Shown in pieces: positions 17,656 through 25,955 of a stretch of 64,000 bases of DNA (positions are counted from its first letter, which is position 1; the number at the start of each line of letters is the position of its first letter). Made by a program: the position numbers and the translations under genes. The stretch lies in assembly GCF_004339085.1 (NCBI RefSeq), contig NZ_SMFX01000001.1, positions 1,191,227 to 1,255,226 on the forward strand. The letters run 5' to 3'. Under the pieces are notes generated by a model. That model saw only the letters and a program-made list of their open reading frames with translations, made no database searches and had not been told where the DNA came from. This DNA comes from Thiogranum longum (lineage in GTDB: Bacteria; Pseudomonadota; Gammaproteobacteria; DSM-19610).

Positions 17656-17730
17656 CCAGGCGCGGTGCAGGCGTTTCAGCAGGCCACTCAGCGCCTGCCT
17701 CCCGGTTCGTTATCGCAACTGTGGCCGCCG

Positions 17731-18243
17731 CTATCGATGGAAGCTGGTTCCGTGGCACTTGGGGCAGGGTGGAACCTTGCCGGTCTTGTAAAAATGCAGC
17801 TTCTCGCCGCAATTGTCACAAGTCAGCGTACCAGGACCGGTAATTTCTCCCGTGTGGAACGTGGAAGCCTCCCTGGCCTGCTCTTTAAGCTCCAGCAGCT
17901 TGACGGTCGTTGTGTCGGCAGCTTTCAGCAGGAAGTCGAAGATCCCGCTTTCGAGCAGGGTGGTTTCAAAACCCAGCCAGTCTTTAAGCTCGTGCCCGGT
18001 TTCTGACAGATAGGCCACGGCCTCACTCATGTCGCGCTTCAGCCAGTCGGCCAGCTTCTCGGCATCTTCAGCAGAGACCTCTTTCAGTTCAACCGCTTTC
18101 TCCTTGGCTTCATCAATCAGCTTGTGCAGCAGCGGTACCGTCTTTTCTTCCGCCTCGTGGAAACGCTGTGCGGCACGCTCGTACATTTTCTCATAGGCTT
18201 CACCGAGTGCGTCAAGCGGGTCGTGTTTCTGCGGGTCTTTCAT
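17731..18243 (-). CDS. Zinc-ribbon protein (DUF1451, YbeL-like)
   Basis: The 170-residue protein has an N-terminal acidic, helical part with heptad-like charge pattern (AYEKMYERAAQRFHEAEEKTV, read as two halves) and a C-terminal zinc ribbon: CDNC near residue 138 and CPKC near residue 159. This is the DUF1451 pattern, as in E. coli YbeL, whose function is not settled. I chose the ATG at 18243, which has AGGAGAG just upstream; the frame extends to 18291 without a second ribosome site. It is upstream of the MtfA-like gene on the same strand and may be cotranscribed with it. Confidence 0.85.
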   Translation of the reverse strand: MKDPQKHDPLDALGEAYEKMYERAAQRFHEAEEKTVPLLHKLIDEAKEKAVELKEVSAEDAEKLADWLKRDMSEAVAYLSETGHELKDWLGFETTLLESGIFDFLLKAADTTTVKLLELKEQAREASTFHTGEITGPGTLTCDNCGEKLHFYKTGKVPPCPKCHGTSFHR

Positions 18244-18385
18244 GTTTCTCTCCTGTAAGGCTGTTCTGATCCCATGGCATGCAATGTACATGGGGGCAAA
18301 CCGGTACGATGCAACCTGGGTGACAGAAAGGCTTGCATATCTGCCCTATGGTGCGATCCTGATCCTGAATACAACCACAGGGGCA

Positions 18386-18712
18386 ATGAAAATGCGAGAT
18401 TACGGGAATATGCCAAAGATTGACTGGCAGGATGACAAGCCGACACTGGTCAAGGTCAAGGCGCAGCTGATGCGCGAAGAACCGGTGATTTTGCAGTTAC
18501 CGGACGGGTTCAGGCTGGATTTCGATGCACAGGCGTGCGGATGTGAAGGCGAACCTGATTTGTTGCTGGATTGTCAGCCACAGGGGGTTTTTGCGGCGCT
18601 TGCCGAGAACAACAATATGCCTGCCATGGCGGAGATTGGAGAACAGGCCAGGGAGACCGGGCAGATTGTCGACGTGGATATAGCCGGTCAGCGACTGATT
18701 CTGCATGACTGA
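18386..18712 (+). CDS. Hypothetical protein, 108 residues
   Basis: An unrecognised soluble protein. The likely start is the ATG at 18386 (MKMRDYGN) with AGGGG just upstream; other in-frame ATGs at 18284 and 18290 would add about 34 residues. The product is acidic and contains CGCEGEPDLLLDC, three cysteines within 13 residues, and a C-terminal stretch EQARETGQIVDVDIAGQRLILHD that looks like a small beta unit. It lies divergent from the zinc-ribbon gene and 88 bp before the multihaem cytochrome on the same strand. I cannot assign a role. Confidence 0.55.
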   Translation: MKMRDYGNMPKIDWQDDKPTLVKVKAQLMREEPVILQLPDGFRLDFDAQACGCEGEPDLLLDCQPQGVFAALAENNNMPAMAEIGEQARETGQIVDVDIAGQRLILHD

Positions 18713-18800
18713 AAGGTTCTCCAGCCCCGCTGGCAGAGCTGCTCGCCACACTCGGGATACAGGTTGGCGAAGTCAACGAAACCCTGCAGAGGAATGACTC

Positions 18801-20075
18801 ATGAAGGTATTGATCCATCTGGCAGTACTGTTCTTTTCAATACCGGTATTCGCTGCAAATGAGGTGAAGGACGACCCGGCTTACCAGTACCAGCCTAACA
18901 GCTATTGTGGTGCCTGCCACCAGGAGCAGCTCAGGGATTACAGCCAGTCCATGATGGGAAAGACCCCGCATGACAAGGTATTTCAGCAGTTTTACCTGGG
19001 GCTGAATGCCAAGGGTGAAAAGGACGGCATGGGCTACAAGGGCTTTCACCCGGATGAGCCAGGTGATTGCGCGAACTGCCATACGCCGGATGTGGTGCTG
19101 AACGAAGGCCATGAAGTGGACCTGACCGAAGCTATCGACAAGGGTAGCCAGGGAATATCCTGCGATTTCTGCCATACCGTGGCAGACGTCAGGGTGATTC
19201 GTGATCCTGACACCGGCCGCTATACCACGGATATCAACCATGTCGTGACGCGGGCGCGCGGTGACACCAAACGTGGCCCCTATGACGATGCGGTTTCACC
19301 CGCGCACAAGACTGTAATGTCACCGATCCATCTCAAATCGGAATTCTGTGCCATGTGTCATTTGAACCAGGAGCACCTGTTGTCGATCAGTACCTATGCG
19401 GACTGGAAGGCGGCCTATGACAAGGGCGCTGTTACGCAGCAGTGCCAGGAATGCCACATGCCGACGGGTGGAAAAGATCGGCCTGTGGCCATCGGTGGCA
19501 AGGTTCGCAAGGCCGAGACAATCCGACGACACCTGTTCCACGGCGGGCACAGCAAGGACATGCTGGACAAGGCGGCCACACTGAAACTGGAAGCCGGTAA
19601 AAAGGATGGCGTGCTGGTGGTCGATGCCAGCGTGACAAACAGTGGCGCCGGCCACACCCTGCCGGGTGGTGCAACATTACGAAATATTATCCTGGTGGTG
19701 GATGCGCAGGATGCCGCAGGCAATCATTTGCAGCACCTGGGCGGAAAGCAGGAAAAACTGCCGCCCCTGGCTGGCGTCGGCAACACGGAACGTGACTTTG
19801 CCGGCCATCCCGGCAAAATGTTTGCCCGGCCGTTTGTCACCAAAACCGGTATGGTGCCCGCCGGTGGCTTCAATGCGGATCATGAGCTGTTCAATACCCG
19901 TATCCCGCCACGCGAAACCGACCACTCGACCTTCCACTTTACCCTGCCGGAAAAGGGTGCAATCAAGGTGACCGCCCGGCTCATCTATCGCTGGACCTAT
20001 AAACCGATGGCTGACAAGAAAGGCTGGGATCTTGAGGATATCGAGATGACGCGGCAGTCCGTTGAGGTCGATTGA
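18801..20075 (+). CDS. Pentahaem c-type cytochrome (cytochrome c554-like)
   Basis: The 424-residue protein has a cleavable signal peptide (MKVLIHLAVLFFSIPVFA) and five CxxCH sites: CGACH (C36), CANCH, CDFCH, CAMCH and CQECH. They are spread over the first 230 residues. The C-terminal half has no haem and looks like a beta domain (DGVLVVDASVTNSGAGHTLPGG, read in pieces). The haem pattern and the phrase NYSQSMMGKTPH-like start resemble periplasmic cytochromes of the c554 group, which shuttle or store electrons. The physiological partner is unknown. A GAGGAA site precedes the ATG. It is followed by the arsenite pump gene, which has its own promoter. Confidence 0.88.
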   Translation: MKVLIHLAVLFFSIPVFAANEVKDDPAYQYQPNSYCGACHQEQLRDYSQSMMGKTPHDKVFQQFYLGLNAKGEKDGMGYKGFHPDEPGDCANCHTPDVVLNEGHEVDLTEAIDKGSQGISCDFCHTVADVRVIRDPDTGRYTTDINHVVTRARGDTKRGPYDDAVSPAHKTVMSPIHLKSEFCAMCHLNQEHLLSISTYADWKAAYDKGAVTQQCQECHMPTGGKDRPVAIGGKVRKAETIRRHLFHGGHSKDMLDKAATLKLEAGKKDGVLVVDASVTNSGAGHTLPGGATLRNIILVVDAQDAAGNHLQHLGGKQEKLPPLAGVGNTERDFAGHPGKMFARPFVTKTGMVPAGGFNADHELFNTRIPPRETDHSTFHFTLPEKGAIKVTARLIYRWTYKPMADKKGWDLEDIEMTRQSVEVD

Positions 20076-20120
20076 AGGATATTACCCGACATGTATGCTG
20101 GCCCAGGCATTAATATTCGG

Positions 20121-20149
20121 TTGACAATATATACGTAAAAACATATATT
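20121..20149 (+). promoter_or_regulatory. Strong sigma-70 promoter overlapped by an ArsR-type palindrome
   Basis: TTGACA at 20121–20126, a 17-base spacer, and TATATT at 20144–20149 form a near-consensus promoter. The spacer and -10 are covered by a perfect inverted repeat, AATATAT at 20126–20132 and ATATATT at 20143–20149, ten bases apart. Such AT-rich dyads across the promoter are typical of ArsR/SmtB repressor operators. No arsR gene is present in the window. Confidence 0.75.
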
Positions 20150-20156
20150 CAGTCGC

Positions 20157-21296
20157 ATGAGTGGACAATGTGAAGTTGCGGCTAAAAAATCGGGCGGCGC
20201 CAGGATAGGGTTCTTTGAACGTTACCTGACGGTGTGGGTATTTCTGTGCATTGTTGCCGGTATTGCACTGGGCCATTTCTTCAGCGAGACCTTCCATGCC
20301 ATCGGCAGACTGGAAATAGCAGAGGTCAACCTCCCGGTTGCAGTGCTGGTCTGGTTGATGATTATCCCCATGCTGCTCAAGGTCGATCTGCATGCACTCA
20401 AGGGTGTACGCGCACACTGGCGAGGCGTCAGCGTAACCCTGTTCGTCAACTGGGCTGTAAAACCGTTTTCCATGGCTTTGCTCGCCTGGTTATTCATCGG
20501 CGGGTTGTTCCGGACCTGGCTACCGGCAGAACAGATCGACAGTTACATCGCCGGGCTTATCATCCTGGCGGCCGCACCCTGTACGGCTATGGTGTTTGTG
20601 TGGAGCAACCTGTCGAACGGAGAGCCACACTTCACCCTGTCACAGGTAGCGCTCAACGACGTCATTATGATCTTTGCCTTTGCACCTGTTGTCGGGTTGT
20701 TGCTCGGCCTGTCAGCCATCACGGTGCCATGGGAAACGCTGCTGCTGTCGGTGCTGGTTTATATTGTCGTGCCGTTAGTGATTGCCAATGTCTGGCGAAA
20801 CGCGTTGCTGAAAGGCGAGCACGGTTATCTGCGTTTGCAACGGGTACTTGACCGCATGCACCCGGTCTCGCTGCTGGCACTGCTAACCACCCTGGTACTG
20901 CTATTCGGATTCCAGGGTGATCAGATCATCGCCCAGCCATTGATTATTGCACTACTGGCAGTGCCGATCCTGATCCAGGTGTTTTTTAACGCCGGCCTCG
21001 CTTATCTGCTCAACCGTGCGGTGCGCTCACCACATTGTATTGCCGGGCCTTCCGCGCTGATCGGCGCCAGCAACTTCTTCGAGCTGGCCGTGGCCACCGC
21101 GATCTCCCTGTTCGGGTTCCAGTCCGGTGCAGCGCTCGCTACGGTGGTCGGTGTGCTTATCGAAGTGCCGGTGATGCTGATTGTCGTGGGCATCGTGAGT
21201 CGCACACAAGACTGGTATGAACGCCGCGATGGCGTCCCAGGCTATGAAGAATGTTGTCCGGTTGACTTGCACCTCCATGGCGAACATCGGGCCTGA
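20157..21296 (+). CDS. ACR3-family arsenite efflux transporter
   Basis: A 379-residue membrane protein of the ACR3 (bile acid/arsenite) family, with about ten helices. It begins with the characteristic FFERYLTVWVFLCIVAGIALG and carries the essential Cys in ILAAAPCTAMVFVWS, plus NFFELAVATAISLFG near the end. ACR3 expels arsenite using the proton gradient. The first ATG, at 20157, lies only eight bases after the -10 element, so the mRNA probably starts at or next to the start codon (leaderless). The C-terminus is His/Cys-containing (EECCPVDLHLHGEH). OsmC follows 36 bp downstream in the same direction. Confidence 0.94.
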   Translation: MSGQCEVAAKKSGGARIGFFERYLTVWVFLCIVAGIALGHFFSETFHAIGRLEIAEVNLPVAVLVWLMIIPMLLKVDLHALKGVRAHWRGVSVTLFVNWAVKPFSMALLAWLFIGGLFRTWLPAEQIDSYIAGLIILAAAPCTAMVFVWSNLSNGEPHFTLSQVALNDVIMIFAFAPVVGLLLGLSAITVPWETLLLSVLVYIVVPLVIANVWRNALLKGEHGYLRLQRVLDRMHPVSLLALLTTLVLLFGFQGDQIIAQPLIIALLAVPILIQVFFNAGLAYLLNRAVRSPHCIAGPSALIGASNFFELAVATAISLFGFQSGAALATVVGVLIEVPVMLIVVGIVSRTQDWYERRDGVPGYEECCPVDLHLHGEHRA

Positions 21297-21332
21297 TACG
21301 ATCCAATTACCCTGGTTGCCGGGAGAAGTCTG

Positions 21333-21743
21333 ATGCTGGAATACGAGGTGACTGCACAACGTGTTGATACGCACGGCAGCCTGGCGCAATGCAAACAGGC
21401 GCAACTGGTTATTGATACCGATCTGGATGGACGTCCCGATGCGTTTAATCCGGCAGAGTTGCTACTGGCTGCTGTAGCGGCCTGTATCCTGAAAAATTTG
21501 GAACGTATCGCACCCATGATTCACTTTGACTATCGCGGTGTGACAGTGAAAGTGCACGGCGTACGTCAGGATTCGCCGCCAAAGATGATGCGCATCGAGT
21601 ATGAAATTACAGTGGACAGCGACGAAAATGATCGCAAGCTGGAACTGATGCACGAAAATATTCGCAAGTACGGTACCGTCTACAATACGGTGGCGCCGGG
21701 AACTGAATTGAAAGGTATCCTGCGACGCAGCGCAAGTGTATGA
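21333..21743 (+). CDS. OsmC-family protein
   Basis: The 136-residue protein resembles OsmC/YhfA thiol peroxidase relatives: an N-terminal beta sheet, then NPAELLLAAVAACILKNLERIA on the core helix, where OsmC proteins carry the first catalytic Cys (here AAC), and a second half with RIEYEITVDSDENDRKLELMHENIRKYGTV (read in pieces). The usual second peroxidatic Cys appears to be missing, since the matching place reads KYGTVYN rather than an HxxCP-like turn. That makes organic-peroxide reduction uncertain. It lies between the arsenite pump and the sigma factor gene in one direction, so it is probably expressed with them. Confidence 0.85.
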   Translation: MLEYEVTAQRVDTHGSLAQCKQAQLVIDTDLDGRPDAFNPAELLLAAVAACILKNLERIAPMIHFDYRGVTVKVHGVRQDSPPKMMRIEYEITVDSDENDRKLELMHENIRKYGTVYNTVAPGTELKGILRRSASV

Positions 21744-21759
21744 ATAGAAGGCCTTGCGA

Positions 21760-22296
21760 ATGAATTGTCTGATGAAAGCCTGGAATGCGCATGAAAATGA
21801 ATTGCGGGCCTGGCTCCGCCGTCGCCTGGGAAGTCAGACAGATGCCGAAGACATGCTGCAGGATCTGTTCCTCAAGGCCATGCGCCAGGACCAGCGCTTT
21901 TGCCAACTCGATAACGCACGCGCCTGGCTATTCCAGGTGGCGCGCAATGCCCTGGCTGACCGGTTGCGGCTGAGCCGCGAGCAGGTTGCATTACCGGAGG
22001 ACCTTGCCAGTGACAGTGAGGAGCCGGTGGCCATCGCCAGCATGGCAGCTTGTCTGCCGCGCGCCCTCTCTGAGCTGAATGAAGAGGATCGCGATGCCCT
22101 GAGTCATTGTGATCTCGAAGGCATGAAACAAAAAGACTATGCAAATCAAAAGAATATCAGTCTTCCAGCGGTAAAATCACGCGTCCAGCGAGCCCGTCGG
22201 CGATTGCGCGCCCACCTCACCGAGGCCTGCCAGGTGCGCTTCGACGAGGCCGGCAAGGTGTGCTGCTTCGAACCGCGCTCGAAAAAAAGTAACTGA
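21760..22296 (+). CDS. ECF-type RNA polymerase sigma factor (SigZ-like)
   Basis: The 178-residue protein has sigma region 2 (RLGSQTDAEDMLQDLFLKAM, then DNARAWLFQVARNALADRLRL) and region 4 (LSELNEEDRDALSHCDLEGMKQKDYANQKNISLPAVKSRVQRARRRLR, read in pieces). It ends with KVCCFEPRSKKSN. This length and tail resemble the SigZ group, which often lies with metal or arsenic genes. No anti-sigma gene follows. The Cys pair near the C-terminus could sense metal or thiol oxidation, as proposed for some Cys-tailed ECF factors; that is inference. ATG at 21760 with AGAAGG upstream is preferred over TTG at 21754. Confidence 0.9.
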   Translation: MNCLMKAWNAHENELRAWLRRRLGSQTDAEDMLQDLFLKAMRQDQRFCQLDNARAWLFQVARNALADRLRLSREQVALPEDLASDSEEPVAIASMAACLPRALSELNEEDRDALSHCDLEGMKQKDYANQKNISLPAVKSRVQRARRRLRAHLTEACQVRFDEAGKVCCFEPRSKKSN

Positions 22297-22362
22297 TTCC
22301 GGACTCGCCCTGCATCCTTTTTCCGGTTCATTCGTCTCCCTGGGTAACGACGGAGACACACG

Positions 22363-23415
22363 ATGCAAGCGATAGCCCTCAAAATGAAACACTGGCCCGG
22401 TCGGCAGCCACAGGTATTCCTTGTGTTGGCAGCGCTGGCATGGTTCGCACTGTACCAATCCCTGCTGCCCGCTTCGGAACTGCTGGTCAGCCTGTTGCCG
22501 GTAGCACGTGACAGCCATCTCGGCGGTGCGTTGCAATTTTTCTTTTATGACACGCCCAAGGTGCTGTTACTGCTGACGGGTGTTGTGTTCGTGATGGGCG
22601 TGATCCATACCTTCGTGTCTCCTGAACGGACGCGTGCGTTGTTGTCCGGCAGGCGTACCGGCGTAGGCAACATCATGGCTGCCGGGCTGGGCATTGTTAC
22701 ACCCTTCTGCTCCTGCTCGGCCGTGCCCCTGTTTATCGGCTTCCTGCAGGCCGGTGTCCCGCTCGGCGTGACCTTTTCCTTCCTGATCGCTGCACCCATG
22801 GTTAACGAGATTGCACTGGCACTGTTGTTTGGCCTGTTCGGGTGGAAAATCGCTGCCCTGTACATGGGACTGGGCCTGACAGTGGCTATCCTGTCCGGTC
22901 TGTTAATCGGGCGACTGGGGATGGAGCATCACCTGGAAGACTGGGTGCGCGAGCTGCAAAACAGCGAGACAGACGTGGCAACACCCGACACCCGTATGGA
23001 ATGGTCCGAACGCATCGGTAGCGGTTTCAAACATGTACGCGAAATTGTCGGCAAGGTCTGGCTCTATATCGTCATGGGTGTCGCACTGGGTGCGGCCATT
23101 CATGGTTATGTGCCGGAAGATTTCATGGCCAGCATTATGGGGCGTGATGCCTGGTGGGCCGTACCGCTGGCGGTCGTGATCGGCGTACCCATGTACACCA
23201 ATGCCGCCGGGGTTATCCCGGTCGTGCAGGCCTTGCTGGCCAAGGGTGCCGCGCTGGGTACCGTGCTGGCGTTCATGATGAGTGTGATTGCGTTGTCGGC
23301 CCCCGAAATGATTATTCTGCGCAAGGTGCTCAAGCCCCGGTTGATTGCCACCTTCGCAGCTGTCGTCTCCACCGGCATATTGTTGGTGGGCTATGTGTTC
23401 AATTTCGTACTGTAG
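22363..23415 (+). CDS. Permease of the ArsP/DUF318 family
   Basis: A 350-residue membrane protein with about eight helices. The family signature is TPFCSCSAVPLFIGFLQAG in the first half and PMYTNAAGVIPVVQALLAKG plus LSAPEMIILRKV in the second. DUF318 permeases include ArsP, which exports trivalent organoarsenicals, and relatives of unknown substrate that travel with thioredoxin-like proteins. A cytoplasmic, acidic loop (about residues 190–215) separates the halves. Here the gene is followed by an HMA-like protein, a thioredoxin-like protein and a ferritin-like protein, so a thiophilic metal or metalloid is a reasonable substrate (inference). GACGGAGA precedes the ATG. Confidence 0.88.
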   Translation: MQAIALKMKHWPGRQPQVFLVLAALAWFALYQSLLPASELLVSLLPVARDSHLGGALQFFFYDTPKVLLLLTGVVFVMGVIHTFVSPERTRALLSGRRTGVGNIMAAGLGIVTPFCSCSAVPLFIGFLQAGVPLGVTFSFLIAAPMVNEIALALLFGLFGWKIAALYMGLGLTVAILSGLLIGRLGMEHHLEDWVRELQNSETDVATPDTRMEWSERIGSGFKHVREIVGKVWLYIVMGVALGAAIHGYVPEDFMASIMGRDAWWAVPLAVVIGVPMYTNAAGVIPVVQALLAKGAALGTVLAFMMSVIALSAPEMIILRKVLKPRLIATFAAVVSTGILLVGYVFNFVL

Positions 23416-23443
23416 ATTTTTATAACCCGAACAGGAGAAAAAC

Positions 23444-23662
23444 ATGAGCCAGTCTGATGTACAAATTAAAGTCGGCGGCATCTGTTGTGGCAACAGCATT
23501 GTCCGTGCGCAAAAAGTCATCAAGGCATTTGATGAGGTAAAGGCCGTGCGTATTGATCTGGCGAATAACCTCGCACATATCGAAGGTAGCCCCGACCCCG
23601 AGGCGATTGTAGCCGCCCTGATCGGGGCAGGATTTCCGGCATCCTGTGAACCGGCCAGTTAG
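23444..23662 (+). CDS. Small HMA-like protein with a CC motif
   Basis: The 72-residue product has the beta-alpha-beta-beta-alpha-beta pattern of heavy-metal-associated (HMA) domains: VQIKVGGICCGNS, VIKAFDEVKAVRIDLANNLAHIEG, PEAIVAALIGAGFPA. In place of the usual GMTCxxC metal loop it has GGICCGN, with two adjacent cysteines, and a third Cys near the end (ASCEPAS). It may bind a thiophilic metal or metalloid with altered geometry and pass it to the permease upstream (inference). AGGAGA lies nine bases before the ATG. Neighbours on both sides are in the same direction. Confidence 0.78.
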   Translation: MSQSDVQIKVGGICCGNSIVRAQKVIKAFDEVKAVRIDLANNLAHIEGSPDPEAIVAALIGAGFPASCEPAS

Positions 23663-23699
23663 GCCCGGTTTACGATTTCAGTGACGTAAGGAGTAAGTG

Positions 23700-23933
23700 A
23701 TGAAAACATTCAAAGTGCTTGGAAGCGGTTGTGCCAACTGCAAAACGACAGCGAAACTTATCGAGGATATCGCCCGCGACAAAGGTGCCGATGTCGTGGT
23801 GGAAAAAGTCGAGGATATCAAGGACATCATGGGCTACGGCGTGATGTCGACACCCGGTGTGGTTGTTGATGGCAAGGTTGTTCATGCGGGCGGAATTCCT
23901 GACAGACAAACAGTGGAGAGCTGGCTGCAATGA
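23700..23933 (+). CDS. Thioredoxin-like protein (MTH895/TM0996 type)
   Basis: A 77-residue glutaredoxin-like thioredoxin. The active site CANC is at residues 12–15 in KVLGSGCANCKTTAKL, followed by the cis-Pro loop GVMSTPGVVVDGKVVHAGG. This family often sits beside DUF318 permeases and is thought to handle the redox chemistry of the transported species. TAAGGAG lies eight bases before the ATG at 23700. The last four bases overlap the start of the ferritin-like gene (ATGA), which implies translational coupling. Confidence 0.93.
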   Translation: MKTFKVLGSGCANCKTTAKLIEDIARDKGADVVVEKVEDIKDIMGYGVMSTPGVVVDGKVVHAGGIPDRQTVESWLQ

Positions 23934-24391
23934 GCAGGGCTAAACTGGAACAGGCATTGAACGAGGCTCTTGATGATGAATACAAGGCCCGGGCTACCTA
24001 CCGTAAAGTTATCGAAACCTGGGGTGAAATTCGGCCATTCGTGAATATCGTAGAGGCCGAGGAACGTCATATTCAGGCATTGTTACCCTTGTATGAACAC
24101 TATGACATCCCGGTACCGGAAGACCCGTGGATGGATCAGATTGAGATACCTGCTTCGGAGACTGAAGCGTGTCAAATGGGTGTCGAGGCAGAAATTGAAA
24201 ATGCCGAACTGTACAACCGTTTGCTGGATATGACGCAGGACTATGCCGATGTGCAATCAGTGTTTTTGCAATTGCAGCGTGCTTCACAGGAAAACCATCT
24301 GCCTGCTTTTCGTCGCTGCGCTGAGCGGGGTGGTGGCCGTGGTCATCAGGGTAAAGGTTGCCGGGGTGGCGCTGGCAGGCAGGGCTGCTAA
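23930..24391 (+). CDS. Ferritin-like (DUF2202) protein
   Basis: The 153-residue protein has the ferritin-like helical bundle of the DUF2202 group: ALNEALDDEYKARATYRKVIE with a metal-binding Glu, VNIVEAEERHIQALLPLYE with the ExxH pair, AEIENAELYNRLLDM with another Glu, and ASQENHLPAFRRC with a further ExxH-like pair. These would bind a di-iron or other di-metal centre. The C-terminus (GGGRGHQGKGCRGGAGRQGC) is a Gly-rich tail with two Cys. It is translationally coupled to the thioredoxin-like gene. The substrate is unknown; iron or peroxide handling is inferred from the fold. Confidence 0.85.
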   Translation: MSRAKLEQALNEALDDEYKARATYRKVIETWGEIRPFVNIVEAEERHIQALLPLYEHYDIPVPEDPWMDQIEIPASETEACQMGVEAEIENAELYNRLLDMTQDYADVQSVFLQLQRASQENHLPAFRRCAERGGGRGHQGKGCRGGAGRQGC

Positions 24392-24459
24392 AGTAATATA
24401 CACTTTGCCAACTGCAATATAACAATCTGACTCATCACTGCATTAAGGAGACACCTTCC

Positions 24460-24768
24460 ATGGAACACCGTTATAGTAAACGTGTCGATGCACAGCTGAA
24501 TGTCCTGCTGTACAGTAATGGTGTGCCGGTGGCCGTCGGGAAGACCCGGAATATCTCGGCGAGTGGTGTCTTTGTGGAAACTATCTATCAGCAGCAACAC
24601 GGAAACCGGTCTATGGATATTGAATTTCTGCCTGGAAATGGTGCCGGTACGGACAAGTACTATGTTAAAGGGATGATCGTGCACAGTGAGCCGGATGGCG
24701 TCGGGTTAATGATTGAGGATTTTGATCCCGATGAAAGATTTCAGCTGCAGACAGCACACACAACGTAA
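24460..24768 (+). CDS. PilZ-domain protein
   Basis: A 102-residue stand-alone PilZ domain. The N-terminus carries EHRYSKRVDAQLNV, the RxxxR-type c-di-GMP binding stretch, followed by GKTRNISASGVFVET, the N/DxSxxG motif, and the barrel strands YYVKGMIVHSEPDGVGLMIEDF. It should bind cyclic di-GMP. A clear AAGGAGA site precedes the ATG. The HlyD-type gene begins 20 bp downstream in the same direction, so it may be the first gene of the exporter operon, which would let c-di-GMP influence export (inference). Confidence 0.88.
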   Translation: MEHRYSKRVDAQLNVLLYSNGVPVAVGKTRNISASGVFVETIYQQQHGNRSMDIEFLPGNGAGTDKYYVKGMIVHSEPDGVGLMIEDFDPDERFQLQTAHTT

Positions 24769-24788
24769 AACCGATTTCAGGATGCCTG

Positions 24789-25955
24789 TTGAATAATCGT
24801 AGTAAGCGCTTGATATACAGTCTGTTGCTTTTGTTCGCAATTGCGGGCGTGCTGGCATTGATTATGATCAAGGGCCCACTCGCGCCGGTGTCGGTGCAGA
24901 CGGTGCGGCTGACGCAGGGGAATCTGCAACCTGCACTATTTGGCGTAGGCACCGTGGAAGCACGGCGGAGTTACACCATCGGCCCGACGCGAACTGGCAG
25001 GGTATTGCAACTGGACGTCGATCATGGCGACCGGGTCATCACCGGCCAACTGCTCGGCAAGATGGACCCGGTGGATCTGCCCGACAGGTTACAGAGCGCT
25101 CAAAAGAGTATCGAACGGAGTGAGCACCAGGTAGAGGCGGCCCAGTCACGGCTTGATGAGGCCAACAGCCGATCTGCACTGGCACGACGTGAGGCCAAAC
25201 GCTACCGGGAACTGCTGGCAAAAAGCCAGATCAGTCACGAAGCGGCAGAGACGAAGGAGACGGATGCGAAGACGGCAGCGGATCAGGTGCGCGGTGCCCA
25301 GGCTGATCTGGAAGGGGCACGTCACGACTTGCAGCGCTTGCAGTCTGACCTGAAGGCACTGCAGGCGCAGATCGAGGAGCTGAAGCTGGTCAGTCCGGTA
25401 GAGGGCCTGGTGACCGCGCGTGAGGTGGAGCCCGGCTCCGTGATTGTAGCGGGTACAACAGTGTTGCGGTTGATCGAACCGGCCACGCTTTGGGTGCGCA
25501 CCCGCATCGAACAGCGGGGCAGCGGGGACATCCGCAAAGGACAGTCAGCGGAAATCCTGTTGCGCAGTCAGCCGAAACAGCCTCTGAACGGAAGCGTGGC
25601 ACGTGTTGAATTGATTGCCGATAGTCTCACCGAGGAGCGCTGGGTCGATGTAGCTTTCGATGAGATTCCTGAAGGTGTGGCCGTTGGTACATTGGCCAAT
25701 GTGACGATCAATGCACCGGAGGTGCCGAATGCGTATTGGTTGCCTGCCGCGGCTTTACAGACGCACGAGCGACAGACGGGCGTCTGGTTGATTGTCAGTG
25801 GCAAGTCGCACTTTGCGCCCGTCAGAACCGGCAGTCGAACCCTGGACGGGAAAATACAGATACACACTGGCGTCACGCCGGAGGATCTTGTGGTGAGCTA
25901 CTCGCCAAAGCCCTTGAGTGAGGACAAGCGGTTAAAAACCACCGACCATGATTAG
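24789..25955 (+). CDS. HlyD/MacA-type periplasmic adaptor protein
   Basis: The 388-residue membrane fusion protein has an N-terminal anchor helix (LIYSLLLLFAIAGVLALIMI), a lipoyl half (FGVGTVEARRSYTIGPTRTGRV), a long coiled coil (about residues 95–200, rich in Gln, Glu, Arg), the second lipoyl half (LVSPVEGLVTAREVEPGSVI), and beta-barrel/MP domains. Such adaptors link an inner-membrane pump to an outer-membrane channel. Translation most likely starts at TTG 24789, with AGGA seven bases upstream. It overlaps the FtsX-like permease gene by 8 bp. No outer-membrane TolC-type gene is in the window. Confidence 0.9.
   Translation: MNNRSKRLIYSLLLLFAIAGVLALIMIKGPLAPVSVQTVRLTQGNLQPALFGVGTVEARRSYTIGPTRTGRVLQLDVDHGDRVITGQLLGKMDPVDLPDRLQSAQKSIERSEHQVEAAQSRLDEANSRSALARREAKRYRELLAKSQISHEAAETKETDAKTAADQVRGAQADLEGARHDLQRLQSDLKALQAQIEELKLVSPVEGLVTAREVEPGSVIVAGTTVLRLIEPATLWVRTRIEQRGSGDIRKGQSAEILLRSQPKQPLNGSVARVELIADSLTEERWVDVAFDEIPEGVAVGTLANVTINAPEVPNAYWLPAAALQTHERQTGVWLIVSGKSHFAPVRTGSRTLDGKIQIHTGVTPEDLVVSYSPKPLSEDKRLKTTDHD

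Noticed and set aside
23444-23662. Calling the small HMA-like protein a MerP or CopZ
   Set aside because: The GMTCxxC loop is not present; only the general fold pattern fits.
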